A DNA stretch of 64,000 nt. Origin: Daedaleopsis sinensis. Lineage: Eukaryota > Basidiomycota > Agaricomycetes > Polyporales > Polyporaceae. Location of the stretch: NCBI GenBank assembly GCA_033807695.1, contig CM066303.1, positions 4,526,001 to 4,590,000 of the forward strand, read 5' to 3'. Made by a program: the position numbers and the translations under genes. Below the pieces are notes generated by a model. That model searched no databases. It was not told where the DNA came from and saw only the letters and a list, made by a program, of their open reading frames with translations. Positions 10,427-21,263 of the stretch are shown piece after piece (position 1 is the stretch's first letter; the number at the start of each line of letters is the position of its first letter).

Positions 10427-13244
10427 ATGGCACCCCCAGGAGACTCCGACTCTGACGACCTCTCATGGAACGTCTACGCGAAGGAGCTTGTCACCACAGG
10501 ATACGGATATCCTCTATGGGATCCGGAGCCCGAGTCGAGAATAGGCGAATTCCACATTGGAGCAGTGGGCTATCTTGAGAATGGGAAGTTCCGCCAACTT
10601 TTCAACGCTATGAAGCCTGCGGACGATCCTACCCAGAGAATATTCGGGGTTCCACCCGGATATACCCCCCTTTCTCACTCTAACCTCGTCATCAGCGATC
10701 CCGAGGACGTCCTCAAGCAACCTGTCATCACGAGTCGCCACATGACATCCCATGAAGCAAGTGCGAACGCAGAGGTAGACACGTTAGTAAAGGGATAGCT
10801 CATGCGCTCATGTCGACTCATACTAACGGCTCATTGCAGGCCTGTAGCGTTTTTGTCGGCCGGTGCTTCGATCACGTTCAAAGTGTCCCGCGAAACCGGA
10901 GGCCTTCTATGCATAGCGTCCGCTGGGAAGAGGATCGCTATACAGTCGAAACGACACATCGTGACCTACATCCGCCAGAACTTTGACAGTTGGATGGCGC
11001 TGGCTAACGAAGAACTGAACGATGGACGAAGCCATGGCATGGATTTGCAGACGGATGAACTCATGTTCATCAGCGGCACCGTCAAGACAACGAGGTGGCT
11101 CACTGCGATCATCCATGGCAGCTCTGAGGAACGCGCAGGCTCTGTTTCCGTCGGGGCCAGCAATGTGGGGAACCTCTCTTTCCGCGTATCTGTGGCGAAC
11201 GCAGCTCTTCAGCGAAAGGAGTACAACTTCGGTCCGTCAAATGAGCCATCGAGTCAGAGCGCGGAGATTGTCCTGGCCTCGTCCAGTAGCCATATATCCC
11301 AGGCTCCTGAACTTCACCCCAACCAATGCGTTTTCGTTCACTACTACAAGATGAAGAAACGTAGGTTCTGGGTCAGAAAGGTGATGCGAGCCGCGGCGGG
11401 GCCTCATCAACTACCACCTGGCGACGATAATCCTGGAGAAGGATCTGCGTCTCACGAAGAAGGATCTTCGGAGGATGATTCAGATATTGAGGAGTATCCT
11501 CCTCGATCGAAGGCGGGTCTTGGTTGGTTACGGATATGACGAGTCGGTTGCTGATGGTTCATAATAGTGCTACGATCCAGTTGATATCCTGCTTGACTGG
11601 ATTTTGGAGGTTTGTGGCATCCAATTATCCATCCGGGACGTCTGATTCAATCACGCTGTAGCACTCCCATGCTGAAGTCGCAATTGCGTCGGATAGAGAT
11701 CTGCTTGCAATATTCGCAGTACGTGCGGTCCCGCAGACACGCATTACCGAGACTCATTCAGAAGTAGGAAAACGGGATTCCCGATGATATACGAGCTGGT
11801 CTGGAAGCAATGACGCCCTCTATTGATGTCGACGAGGAAGGAGGTGTGCTCTGTACCTTGAATCGCCTCAGTGATCAATACTGATGATTGGTTTGGCATA
11901 GTCGGAACCATTGAGGTCACGGTGGATATTGGTGTCACGGCGAGATCAGTCGACGAAGACTTTTCACAATCGAGCATCGAAAGGCTTGAGGGACAGGAGA
12001 CGTCAGCAGGAAATCCTGATGCCGCGCGAGGAGGTAGGATGAAAGCAGTAATGAAACTGAATCGCGTACGCGCCACTGACAATTCCTCAGATCTTGAGAC
12101 TACTCATGCGGCACACCAAACAGAACCCGGGCGGACTATGGGACCGTCGCAGTCAGAGCATCAAGACGACAAGGCGGAAGATTTGACAGAAGAAGAACTC
12201 CAGCGAAAGAGGCTCCCGGAGCAGCCACTGGCTTGGGAATCAGCGGTAAACGGCCACGGCAGCTCTGTGACCTCTTTGGCGGTCTCTCCCGATAGTCATT
12301 GGGTCGCCAGTGGCTCGGACAACAGCACCATTATCCTGTGGGACGCCGAGGAGAAGAGCGTGGTACGCAAGTGGGAGTCCCACGGAGAGGTTGTCTGGGA
12401 TTTGGCTTTCTCTCCGGACAGCCAGCGGCTTGCGTCGGCGGGCGGAGAAGGACGAATCATGATGTGGGGTGTCGAGCATGGTGAACGTCTCGGAACGTTC
12501 GAGGGACACACGATCGCGGTCCACTCCATCGTCTGGTCTTCGGATGGCACGAAGCTTGCTTCTGCCTCCGACGACATGACGGCACGCGTGTGGGACACGA
12601 CGACGTATCAACAAGTGTCCGTGCTCAACGTCCACGATGCGATGGTCATGTTCGTCACCTTCTCGCCAGATGGGACGATGCTTGCCTCGGGCGGGGCCGA
12701 CTACATATGCCGTATCTGGAACCCTGAGGACGGCGCGGTTCGCCACGAGCTCCAGGGACACAGAGGCATCGTCTGGATGGCCGCGTTCGACCCGGAGAGC
12801 AGACGTATTGCCACAGCCTCCGACGACGGAAGCGTGCGTGTGTGGAACACCACCACGGGCGAGGAGCTCCTCGCCATCCACGAGCACCGGGGACCAGTGT
12901 GGTCGGTCTCCTTCTCCCCAAGCGGGCGGCAGATCCTGTCGGCGTCGAGCGACTCATCGATCTATATCTGCGACTCCTTCACGGGAGAGAAACAGGTGTC
13001 GATGAATGGACACAACAGCATGGTCAACTCTGCGTGCTTCTCGTCGGATGGGAAGTACGTAGCGTCCTCCTCGGCGGATCACACTGTGAGGCTATGGAAG
13101 GCGGAAGATGGGTCGTGCATACGCACGTTTAACGAGCACGACGACAAGGTTATGCATGTGCTGTTCACGCCTGATGCCCAGGTGCTGACCTCGGGCGCGC
13201 ATGACGGGACCGTGCTCCTCCGTGCCATGAGCGATTGGGTCTAG
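10427..13244 (+). CDS. WD40 protein with conserved N-terminal region of unknown function (paralog C, 829 aa)
   Basis: Exons 10427-10782, 10840-11512, 11568-11609, 11662-11718, 11768-11843, 11902-12033 and 12091-13244 total 2,490 nt, an exact frame of 829 codons plus stop. The exon pattern is that of A and B (42, 57 and 76-nt mini-exons of identical length). The N-terminal region has GYGYPLWDPEP, LFNAMKP, ISGTVKTTRWL, QCVFVHYYKMKK and AAAGPHQLP. Eight WD repeats follow a Gln/Glu/Asp-rich linker and end GTVLLRAMSDWV. Intron 2 (11513-11567) begins GCGGGT, again a GC-AG intron, at a position where A and B use GT. The upstream 40 nt are pyrimidine-rich, common before fungal starts. Paralogs B and C probably arose by tandem duplication. 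Confidence 0.88.
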
Positions 13245-13608
13245 CAAGGTCTCGCTGGATGGGTTGTGGCAGGTTGTCGCGTGGCTCCGTACTCAGTTCA
13301 GACCCGATACCGTCAGCCATGCTTAACGAACCCACCCTGAAAACTGTGACCGAGCTGTATCGACGATCGTAGATATACTTGATTCAGGATTAGGTGGTTA
13401 CATGTACCATAGTCGTCCTTTTGGATGGTATCAGCTGCGAAGATTTGTGAGGTTACCAGCACTCCAATGTTACAGTGCATCTGGGAAGTGCACTTGTAAC
13501 CTCCATGAGCAGCAACCAGATCTCACTGCCCTATGACAACGACGTCAACGTCGAACTGTGAGACTACGCACCAGGGGACTCACGGGCAACATACACCTCG
13601 GACACACC
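13245..13608. other. Convergent intergenic region
   Basis: 364 nt between the stops of WD40 paralog C (+) and phospholipase B (-). It holds the two 3' flanks and nothing else I can support. No clear hairpin terminator is expected in a eukaryote. Confidence 0.6.
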
Positions 13609-15778
13609 TCAACTCCAGCAATACCTCTCCAGGCAGCTCCGACACACCCCGCTTCTCGGCGTCCCGAGCTCGCGTCTCTTCCTATCGACGACGGCACACG
13701 CCAGACACGCCGGCCACTCCGGGTCCTTCTCCGCCCTCCCGTGCTCGAAGACTGGGATGCCCTGTGTCGAGACGTCGAATATCTGGCTCAGCATCCCGTG
13801 CACCTGCTCGAGGGGGTACTGCACTTGGAGCGTGGAGGTGTTCGTCAGCGGGGGCTCGCCTAGCGGAGGCCCGCCGTTCGCGATGTAGATGACGAGGGGG
13901 TCGTCGGCGGAGCTCGGGCTGTTGCAGCCGAAGAAAGTAGGGCGGCGTGTCAGATTCTGGGCGACGAATACCGAACCGGAGGATGGGACCGAGGGGAAGG
14001 AGTAGGATTTGCGGAAAAGGTCGACGCGATGTCGAGTGGCCTTTGCAGACGGCCAGCGTCAGATTCGAGACTCTCGGAGTGCGGGCTATTACGCGACTCA
14101 CTATGATGGAACTGCCGTTGGTCCAGTTTTCGGTGGTGTCCGCAGACTAGCCCGGTGTGAGCAATTCGAGCCGGCAAAAATGAGGACATAGCTCAACGTA
14201 CAGCATCTATTGCAATTATAGTGTCCACGCCGCGCGCCTTGACGAGCAACGGCTGCACGGGTGTGACTTCCCCGTCTTCGCCGCCGTCGACGAGAACCAG
14301 AGCGCGCTGGTCCGAGTCCCGGAACGTGTCTCTAGACACGCCGAAGAACGGATTCGGAACGACGGCCGAGTCTAGACGGATCCCTGACTGTGGTAGTGCG
14401 TGCTGCAATGCAGCAATGATCGGTCCGACGGACGACGCTGCCAACGCAGCTTCCTGATAGGATCACGCTAATGAGTAGAGCGATCGGCCGGATGAACGAG
14501 GCGCTTACTGACCGACGTGTTAAACTCGTTGAACAAGTCAGACGATATACCTTCAATGAAGGAAACTTGGTCGTAGCCGGTCACGCACACGCTGTCGTTG
14601 GTGGAACCGAGGAACTGTGTAGGGATGAAGGCGGATAGAGCGGGGTCAAATGACCCTGTCTCGTCTGACTCGGAAGAGCCCAAGTCAGCAGCGGTGTTCG
14701 GTGACGGAGGTCGACGACCAGCATGCTTACAGATATTGAACTCGTATATCGGGTTCGTGAGGGGCACAGCGTCCCCTGGCTCGGTCACATCGCCCGGCCC
14801 TACCCTGCTCAAGACAGTGTCCCCGACAATGACTGGGAACGGTTGTGTGTGATCGACGATGGTCGAGCTGTACCCATTTCAAGAGTGAGTGACGTGGCCT
14901 CATCGACCAACTGGATATTGCGACAGATACAGTGGCACTCACATATCGGCGAGCGATGACCAGGTGATGCCAGCTCCGTGTCTCAGATCATCATCAGAAA
15001 AGTTCTCCGCCGTGGTTCCCGTGACAAAGTGTCTCGCCAGTGCACGGCCCCAGACGTCCGTGATGGTCACTGGGAAGCCCTCCGCATGCTTGCGGGCCAC
15101 CTCCTGGAGGAGCTGTCCGACGAACACCGCCGTCTCGTTCGCGTCCCCCGGCTGCAGCAAGTTGATCTCGGGAACCCATCCTCCAAGCGCGTTCACGTTG
15201 GGTCGACGGTCGTTCTGCGGTCGCCCGAAGATGAGGTCGGGCAGAGTAGGAAAGTCCGCCTGCGACAGAGAGCCGACGAGCCAAGACCCGCCTGAGAGCC
15301 CCGTGAGATACGTCGCGGTCTGCAGGAGCCCCCCGGTGCCGGCTCGCACCGAAGTCGCATTCCGCCCGTCCAGAGCGTTGAGAACGCCCGCCCCGAAGAT
15401 CGCCGCGCGGTACCCACCGCCGCTCGTGGCGATGCCGAGAGTCGGAAGCCCCCCTTGCTCGTGTCCATGACCGGGGTGCCCGAGGAGGATCTTCGCGACG
15501 TACGCGGGGAGCGCGGCGTCCGTGTTTGACTGGACGGAATGAAAGTAGGATGCCCACGCCCGTGGGAGGACACGCGACCGGCGTGCGGAGACGTATTGCG
15601 TTTCCCCCGGGCTCAGCGTCTGCTGGCGTGCATTCGGGCTGAGCTTGCGGACGAGAGAGAAGTCGCGAGGGCAGGGATGTATGGCAGGGGCGTACGCAGC
15701 AGCTGCGGCGTTTTGGGATGCGACTTCTTGGCAGAGCGCTAAGAGATGCAGTGAGACGGCAAGCAGGAAAGCGAGCAT
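13609..15778 (-). CDS. plb: Phospholipase B / lysophospholipase, secreted (639 aa)
   Basis: Complement exons 15778-14943, 14867-14509, 14449-14202, 14146-14102 and 14040-13609 sum to 1,920 nt, exactly 639 codons plus stop, a normal length for fungal phospholipase B. The enzyme hydrolyses acyl esters of phospholipids and lysophospholipids, usually outside the cell or at the wall. The N-terminus is a signal peptide (MLAFLLAVSLHLLALC, then small residues). The catalytic serine motif GLSGGSW lies near residue 160, preceded by the oxyanion-type SGGGYRAA segment. DSSAD-like SADT and the C-terminal Cys-rich tail (DPEWPACLACAV...CRSCLERYCW) are typical of the family. All splice sites are canonical GT-AG. 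A TATA-like ATATAAG sits 73-79 nt upstream of the ATG. The gene appears fully intact. Confidence 0.93.
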
Positions 15779-15850
15779 CGTCTCTCGAGCGAGGCGGGTG
15801 CAAGAGCTGGTAAAGCAGGCAGTCGCGAACCTGTTCGATTCGATCGTGTA

Positions 15851-15857
15851 CTTATAT
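15851..15857 (-). promoter_or_regulatory. TATA-like element of the phospholipase B gene
   Basis: The minus strand reads ATATAAG, about 75 nt before the ATG at 15,778, in an otherwise GC-balanced 5' flank. Position and sequence fit a fungal TATA box; not tested. Confidence 0.5.
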
Positions 15858-15859
15858 CC

Positions 15860-17980
15860 CGGATGCGAGGGACAAGCGCGTCTCCCGCATTGATGTGCGC
15901 TAGGCGGTCATGCGCTGTCATTGACATTGACCAGATGCAATCGCAGGGGCACCGGTTGGCTCGAGCCGGGCGGCGTTCCTCCTACAGAAGGATCATGATC
16001 AGAACAGCGAGGGAAGAAAGGTACAATAACAGGATGAGACGACGAACGTGATCCATTGAAGCATGAAGACTGTCCACGTCGGTGTAGGAAGATACACATC
16101 AGTCGGCCCACGGGTGCTGATGGTTGCCTCTCCGTTGAAAGGAGATAAGGACAATTTTGAGCGACGCAGTGGACAGACCGTGGAATCCACTGCACATCAC
16201 GAGGTCTATGGATGAGACGGGATGACGCCGTTGAGGCACGATTGATCGAACCTACAAGATAGAAGTCAAGGCGAAGGTCTGGGATCCAGGGCAGTTTGCA
16301 CAGCTGTAGATGATTGTAGACCTTAAAGCAAGAGATGGTCAGATATCAATTCGGCGATGAACTTTGCTTACTTTGTCGAGTGCCAGACTCTCACGAATCT
16401 AAGTATCCACGCGATCGTGCCTAACCTGTTCAATGATGGCAGATACAATGATCTCATCAGCGCACTGCTGCGCGCTACGTCTCGAGGTAATCAGAACATG
16501 ACGCGCTTGACGGAGGCAGGTCTGACTGAACGCACCATGCATCCCTGTGATCCGTACACGTCAAAAGTCAGAGGCTGAAGCCATGCAACGAATCAAGCCG
16601 TTAAGATTGCTTACTTACGAGATCATAGATGTTGACGACGGACCCGGCTATCACCCATCCGGCGAGTTTAGTAAGACGGGGCCAGACCACAGAGGAGCAG
16701 TAATCGCAGCACTTTATGACTGATGTACTGGTGGTCAGTCGGCGTGGAGAAATACCGATAGAGCCGCCAAAATGATCAACTTGCGTTGTATATCGGACGA
16801 GGCCAACATGCGTTTCCTTCTACTGGAAGAGTAAGCTAGTCGTTCGCCGGGAGGAAAGACGGGTACAAGTCATTGGCCGCTGTCGGTTGGGCAAATGTTC
16901 GTGATCAATTGACCAGTTCAACTACAGTAGTAGATTTGATCGCGACTCGCCTGAGTAGACGTAGCTAGTAGCTACTGCTTGGGATGGCGATAATGGAGTA
17001 TGCTGAATATCACGGTCAACTTGGTGAGAGAGCTGGGTGAGAAAGACTCGTGGCCTCACAAGCGCCGAGGAAATAAATCGGAGGATTGCGGCCCGCGGGG
17101 CCCCGCTCACGTGGCACGAGCGGTTGTCATCGACTCGTTTCCTCCTCCTCCTCCTCCTCCGTCCTTTAGACTGCTTTTGGTTTGTCTCCACTAGGCAGAC
17201 GATGAGGACCTATTGGACGGGGGGAGGGACGGTCCTTCAACGCTTTTGCTTGTTGACGACCCATGGAAGACGTTCCTACCAGCTTGCACTTTGTGGCGGT
17301 TCCTCTGGAACCGTTCTGTAGCTTGCTCTGACTCTCCCCTGCGCACCTAGTAGCGCTCTCTGTCGTCGGACGTGGACGCGCTATGACCCTGGTGGAACAC
17401 ACCACGAGACATGATAGTGGGATGAACTAGGTATACGTCTCAATATTGTTATATTTGTGGATAGACCTTGCTTCGGGACGAGGGCTGACCGTACTCGTCA
17501 CCGCCATCGATGACGCGTGACGAGCATCGCGTCCGACTCGGTCGCCCCGTCCCGCCCAAGGTCGGCTAGCATCGCATGACCCTTGTGGTGACTCCTCGGA
17601 AACGACACCTTGGGTTTGGACCCCACGTCGCCGACCGCCACCACCATCGCTTTCTCCAGCACTACAGCCCATCGATGGCCTGAGCGACGTTCGGCAGGCA
17701 GCATTGAGGAAGGCGGAAGAACAGAGACGCTGTCGCGATGACAAGCAGACGGGAGCGGGTAGGTTGGGATGCACGTCGTTAGCTAGTAGTGTATGAGCTG
17801 CGCCGAGTTCGCGTTCTTGGGCGCGCGATGGATACGGGCTTGGTTCAGAGTACTGACAGCCGCGGGCGGGAACACGACTCAGAAGGACGTCGGAGAGTGG
17901 TTCATGATGCCGTCGGCCTGCAGTACAGTCGCGCGCGTGATATGTGGTAGAGCGAATGACAGACGGTAATCGCGATGTAC
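15860..17980. other. Intergenic stretch without a supportable gene
   Basis: About 2.1 kb between the phospholipase B promoter and the first array spacer. On the minus strand an intron-like string (GTAAGT, a CTTAAC branch-like site, CACAG) occurs near 16,550-16,620, which may be a relic. No reading frame around it matches a family I know. A short CTC-repeat tract lies at 17,141-17,160. Confidence 0.5.
17141..17160. repeat. (CTC)n microsatellite
   Basis: About seven CTC units in a pyrimidine-rich stretch. A similar tract occurs at about 19,075-19,108, just upstream of the first GMC relic. Confidence 0.8.
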
Positions 17981-17989
17981 GCCGGTGAT

Positions 17990-19190
17990 GACGAAGATGG
18001 ACATGCAGTCCAGTGGACCGGGATGGAAGCGGGCGAGGGAAGAGTCAGGGATGTTGGTTGCTGTTCTCACCTGCGCTGACAGGTTCTGCGACATGGGTCG
18101 GGTACAATACGCAGTCGAGGTCATAGATGCCGGGAGTGGTGTTGTCGGGAACAGCAGGGTGGAGTGAGAGCTAGAGAGGAGTTATGGTCAGCACGAGAGT
18201 GAACGCGACGACCCGAGACACAGCAGCTGAGAAATGACTCCTTCCCGCGATCACATACTCAGACAGGGTACGAGGGCTATAGAGTGACGTCTAGAAGGAG
18301 AAGATCATATTCGACAGAGTACATGCGTACTCCATCGTGACAGATACACGGTCGTCAAAATCGACGCGTAGAGGATATCGATAAACCACCGGCTAGTCAA
18401 GCACACACTTCAATCGCGAGTGTACATCGAGAGCAACAGTATCAGGGCACAATAGCCCATCTCCACAGTAGTACACGAGGAAGCCTTCTTCTGCTCATGC
18501 CAGCCAAGATAGAGCCGTCGCGACGGTCGCGCCACGCGCGACCGATAGATAACTCACGACAGCGGTCTGAGAGCCGAGAGTCGTCATAGCACAAACTTAC
18601 CTAGACCCAGAGAAGCTCTCTAGTCCACTCCGGCCACTCATAGTATTCGGTGTGCCCGTGTCCCGAACCGAGCACGTCCGCGAGGTCTCCAGGGATAGAC
18701 GTTGAGTGAGTTCGACGTGGGGCCAGTCAGGATCCTCGAGTAGACCAGAACAGGAGGATGAGGAGAGCGCAGAGAGTCCACAAGAGTAGAACGGCGACAG
18801 TAGAGATCTGTTCTGAGTGAAGGCTAGGGTCAGTAAGTTGCTGTGAGTAGAAGGAAGTAGGGAGAGGAAGGACTCGGAGGAGGACAACGAGAGGAGGGTG
18901 TAGGCGCCCGTCAGATCATTCTGCCACGTGTCGATCAACCCGCTGACGCCGAGTCGGTGCCTCCAAGTCGACGACACCACGAGATGATGGAAGGATAGAG
19001 CTCATTCTGCTCGTCATATACTCGGTGCTCTGCTTTCTCTTCTACTCTAGCAGAGAACTCGCCAACTAATGCACTCCTCCTCCTCATCCTCCTCCTCCTC
19101 CCTCAATTGTACTTGTGCGACTCGACATTCTCCGGCAGATCTTGATGGTCACAACCGTCACTAGTACCCCCCATTTCACTGGTCATACAT
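17990..19190. repeat. Array spacer module, copy 1
   Basis: Related copies lie at about 33,440-34,560 and 52,990-54,700, each upstream of a GMC relic. Shared landmarks include a GGGAAGAG...GTTCTCACCTGCGCTGACAG segment, GAGTGAGAGCTAGAGAG, and on the minus strand an EWPEWT-encoding string followed by a donor-like GTAAGTTTGTGC (near 18,596). The minus strand also encodes a short hydrophobic stretch (TLCALLILLFWSTR) near 18,730-18,790. This could be a decayed membrane-protein gene, but no frame is open for long and I cannot name it. Confidence 0.6.
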
Positions 19191-19195
19191 CGACC

Positions 19196-21263
19196 TAGCG
19201 CATGCCAGACTTGTCCTGCCGTCGTGTCTCTCCGAAGATGCCAGCACATCGGCGCTCGTCCTCGAAGCCGGGAACACTGAAGACTCCGCCGCGCAAACCA
19301 TCAGTGAGTGTCTTGCGATTTAGGCCCAGTAGTGGCCTCAGCAAGCTGACGATACGTCTCCCCGGCGCGACCAGACACCCCGGTGATGGCGTACTACGCC
19401 GAACTCCTGTACACGGCTCACAACTGGGCGTACAGGATCGTGAACTAGTGGAACGCAGGGAACCGGCCCATGTCCTGGCCGTGTGGCAAAGTCTTGGGAA
19501 TTCAACCGCGATCAACGGCCTGAACCACGTCCGCCCGAACAAAGATCGAGATCGACGCAATGTTGCGCCTCGTCGATGGGGGCGACAAGTGGGCCAGGAC
19601 AGCTCCTACCAGGACCTGCAGGCGAGTGAGACGTTTACGCCCCCCATTTCCGACATCCCAGGCTATCGCGGTGATCTGGCAGTATGATGCTTCGAGCCGA
19701 GAGACGAGTGGGACGGTCCACGCGAGCTATCCTGGATTGTGAGTTCTTTCGTGTGCTTGAGATTTGTGCGAGTCCCACTCATAGCGACTGTGCAGTGAGT
19801 TCACGACACTCGGTAGCTGGACGTCGACGCTCGTCAACATCGGTGTCTCTGCGACCACGAATGCGTACGGGGGCGAGGCCCGGGGCGCGTTCATCGCGAC
19901 CAACTCGATCGACCCCGCGATCTGGACACGTTTGTACGCGTGCTCGGCGTACATCGATCCTCTTCCACCTCGCGACAACCTCGCTGTGCTCCCGAACGCG
20001 ACAGTCAGCCGCCTTCTCTTTGACACCTCCAACGCGAACAACCTTACCGCCACGGGCGTGGAGTGGGCGGGCAGCGTGGACTCGCCGAGGCAGACTGTCA
20101 AAGTCCGGAAGGAGGTCATTATTTCCAGCGGGGCGATGGGCAGCCAAGTTGACCTCCCGGGCGTCGGACAACATCTCCAGGACCATGTCGTACGTGCACT
20201 TCTTCCTCTTGCATATTCGCTGTCACTGATGTCAGCCGTAGAGCGCTAGCTTGCTCTTCAAGACGAACAGAGACTCTGCCGCGTCTCTCTACGCCTCGAA
20301 TGCGACGGGTAACACCCCCCAGTTCCTCTCCTACGTCAACTCCGCCACCGCCTACGTCGGCTCGGGAATCCTCTTCGGGGACGACGGATCGAGCACGCTC
20401 CACCAACAGATCGCCGACGCGCTCCCCAGCTCGCTCGAGACCCTCGTGCGCAGCACTTCCGACGCGGTCAAGCAGGGCTATGCGGCGATCTACAACGCGA
20501 CGCTCAACGACGTCTTCCTAAACCTCGTCGGGCAGGTCGAGATCCTCCTCCAGCTGACGAGCACCGCGCCCGACGGCTCGAACACGCTCGTCATCCAGGC
20601 CGACCTCCCGCGCTCAGCACCCGTACTCGCAGGGCCTGCTGTACATCACCTCCGCGGACCCGTTCACGGAGCCCACGCTCGACCCGCGGTACCTCTCGCA
20701 CCCCGCGGACAAGACGATCCTTCGCACGGAAGATCGCGGGCACGGCGCCGCTCAGCGCGGCCGTCGGCGAGGAGGTCACGCCCGGGAGCGCGGTTCAGAC
20801 GGACGCGGACTGGGAGGCGTGGCTCGCGCAGAACATCGGGACCGAGTTCCACCCGTCGTCGACGTGCGCGATGCTCCCGCGCGAGCAGGGCGGCGTTGTG
20901 GATGCTGACCTGAAGGTGTACGGGCTGGGCAACGTGCGCGTCGTCGACGCGTCCGTGTTCCCGATATCGGTGGCCGCTCATGTGAGTTTCGTGGGTTCCT
21001 GGGGTTTTCTGCGCACATGCTGACGGATAGATCGCTTGTAGCTGCAAGCACCTATGTACGGCCTCGCCGAACAGGCTGCGAAATTGATTCGCGCTTCGTA
21101 TAGCGGCAACTCTGGCTCAAACTCTGGCTCGGGTTCGAATGGAAGCAATACCGGTACCGGCCAGAACGACAACTCGCACAACGGCGTGATCGCGCTTGCG
21201 TCGAGCGGATCGCTCGTTCTGCTCGTCGCGGCCCTGGTCGCTTCAATTCTTTCGCAAGTCGAG
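19196..21263 (+). pseudogene. GMC oxidoreductase pseudogene, copy 1
   Basis: A relic of a glucose-methanol-choline family flavoenzyme of the aryl-alcohol oxidase or choline dehydrogenase type. Recognisable blocks are EAGNTEDSAAQTI, NRPMSWPCGKVLG, VRKEVIISSGAMGS, LPGVGQHLQDH, the catalytic-His block EFHPSSTCAM and VYGLGNVRVVDASVFPIS. A last exon encodes a Ser/Asn/Gly-rich tail with a hydrophobic end (about 21,046-21,263) like a GPI-anchor signal. Lesions: no Rossmann GxGxxG exon, TAG in VN*WNAG near 19,447, a one-base loss near 19,595, a 66-nt in-frame deletion at about 20,140 removing the second GMC signature, a frameshift near 20,605, and a frameshift near 20,730 shared with copies 2 and 3. 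It cannot make a working enzyme. Confidence 0.85.

Noticed and set aside
7315..13244. Possible NLR/STAND architecture (NACHT plus WD40) for the WD40 paralogs
   Set aside because: I searched the N-terminal regions for a P-loop GxxxxGK[ST] and Walker B and found none in any of the three.
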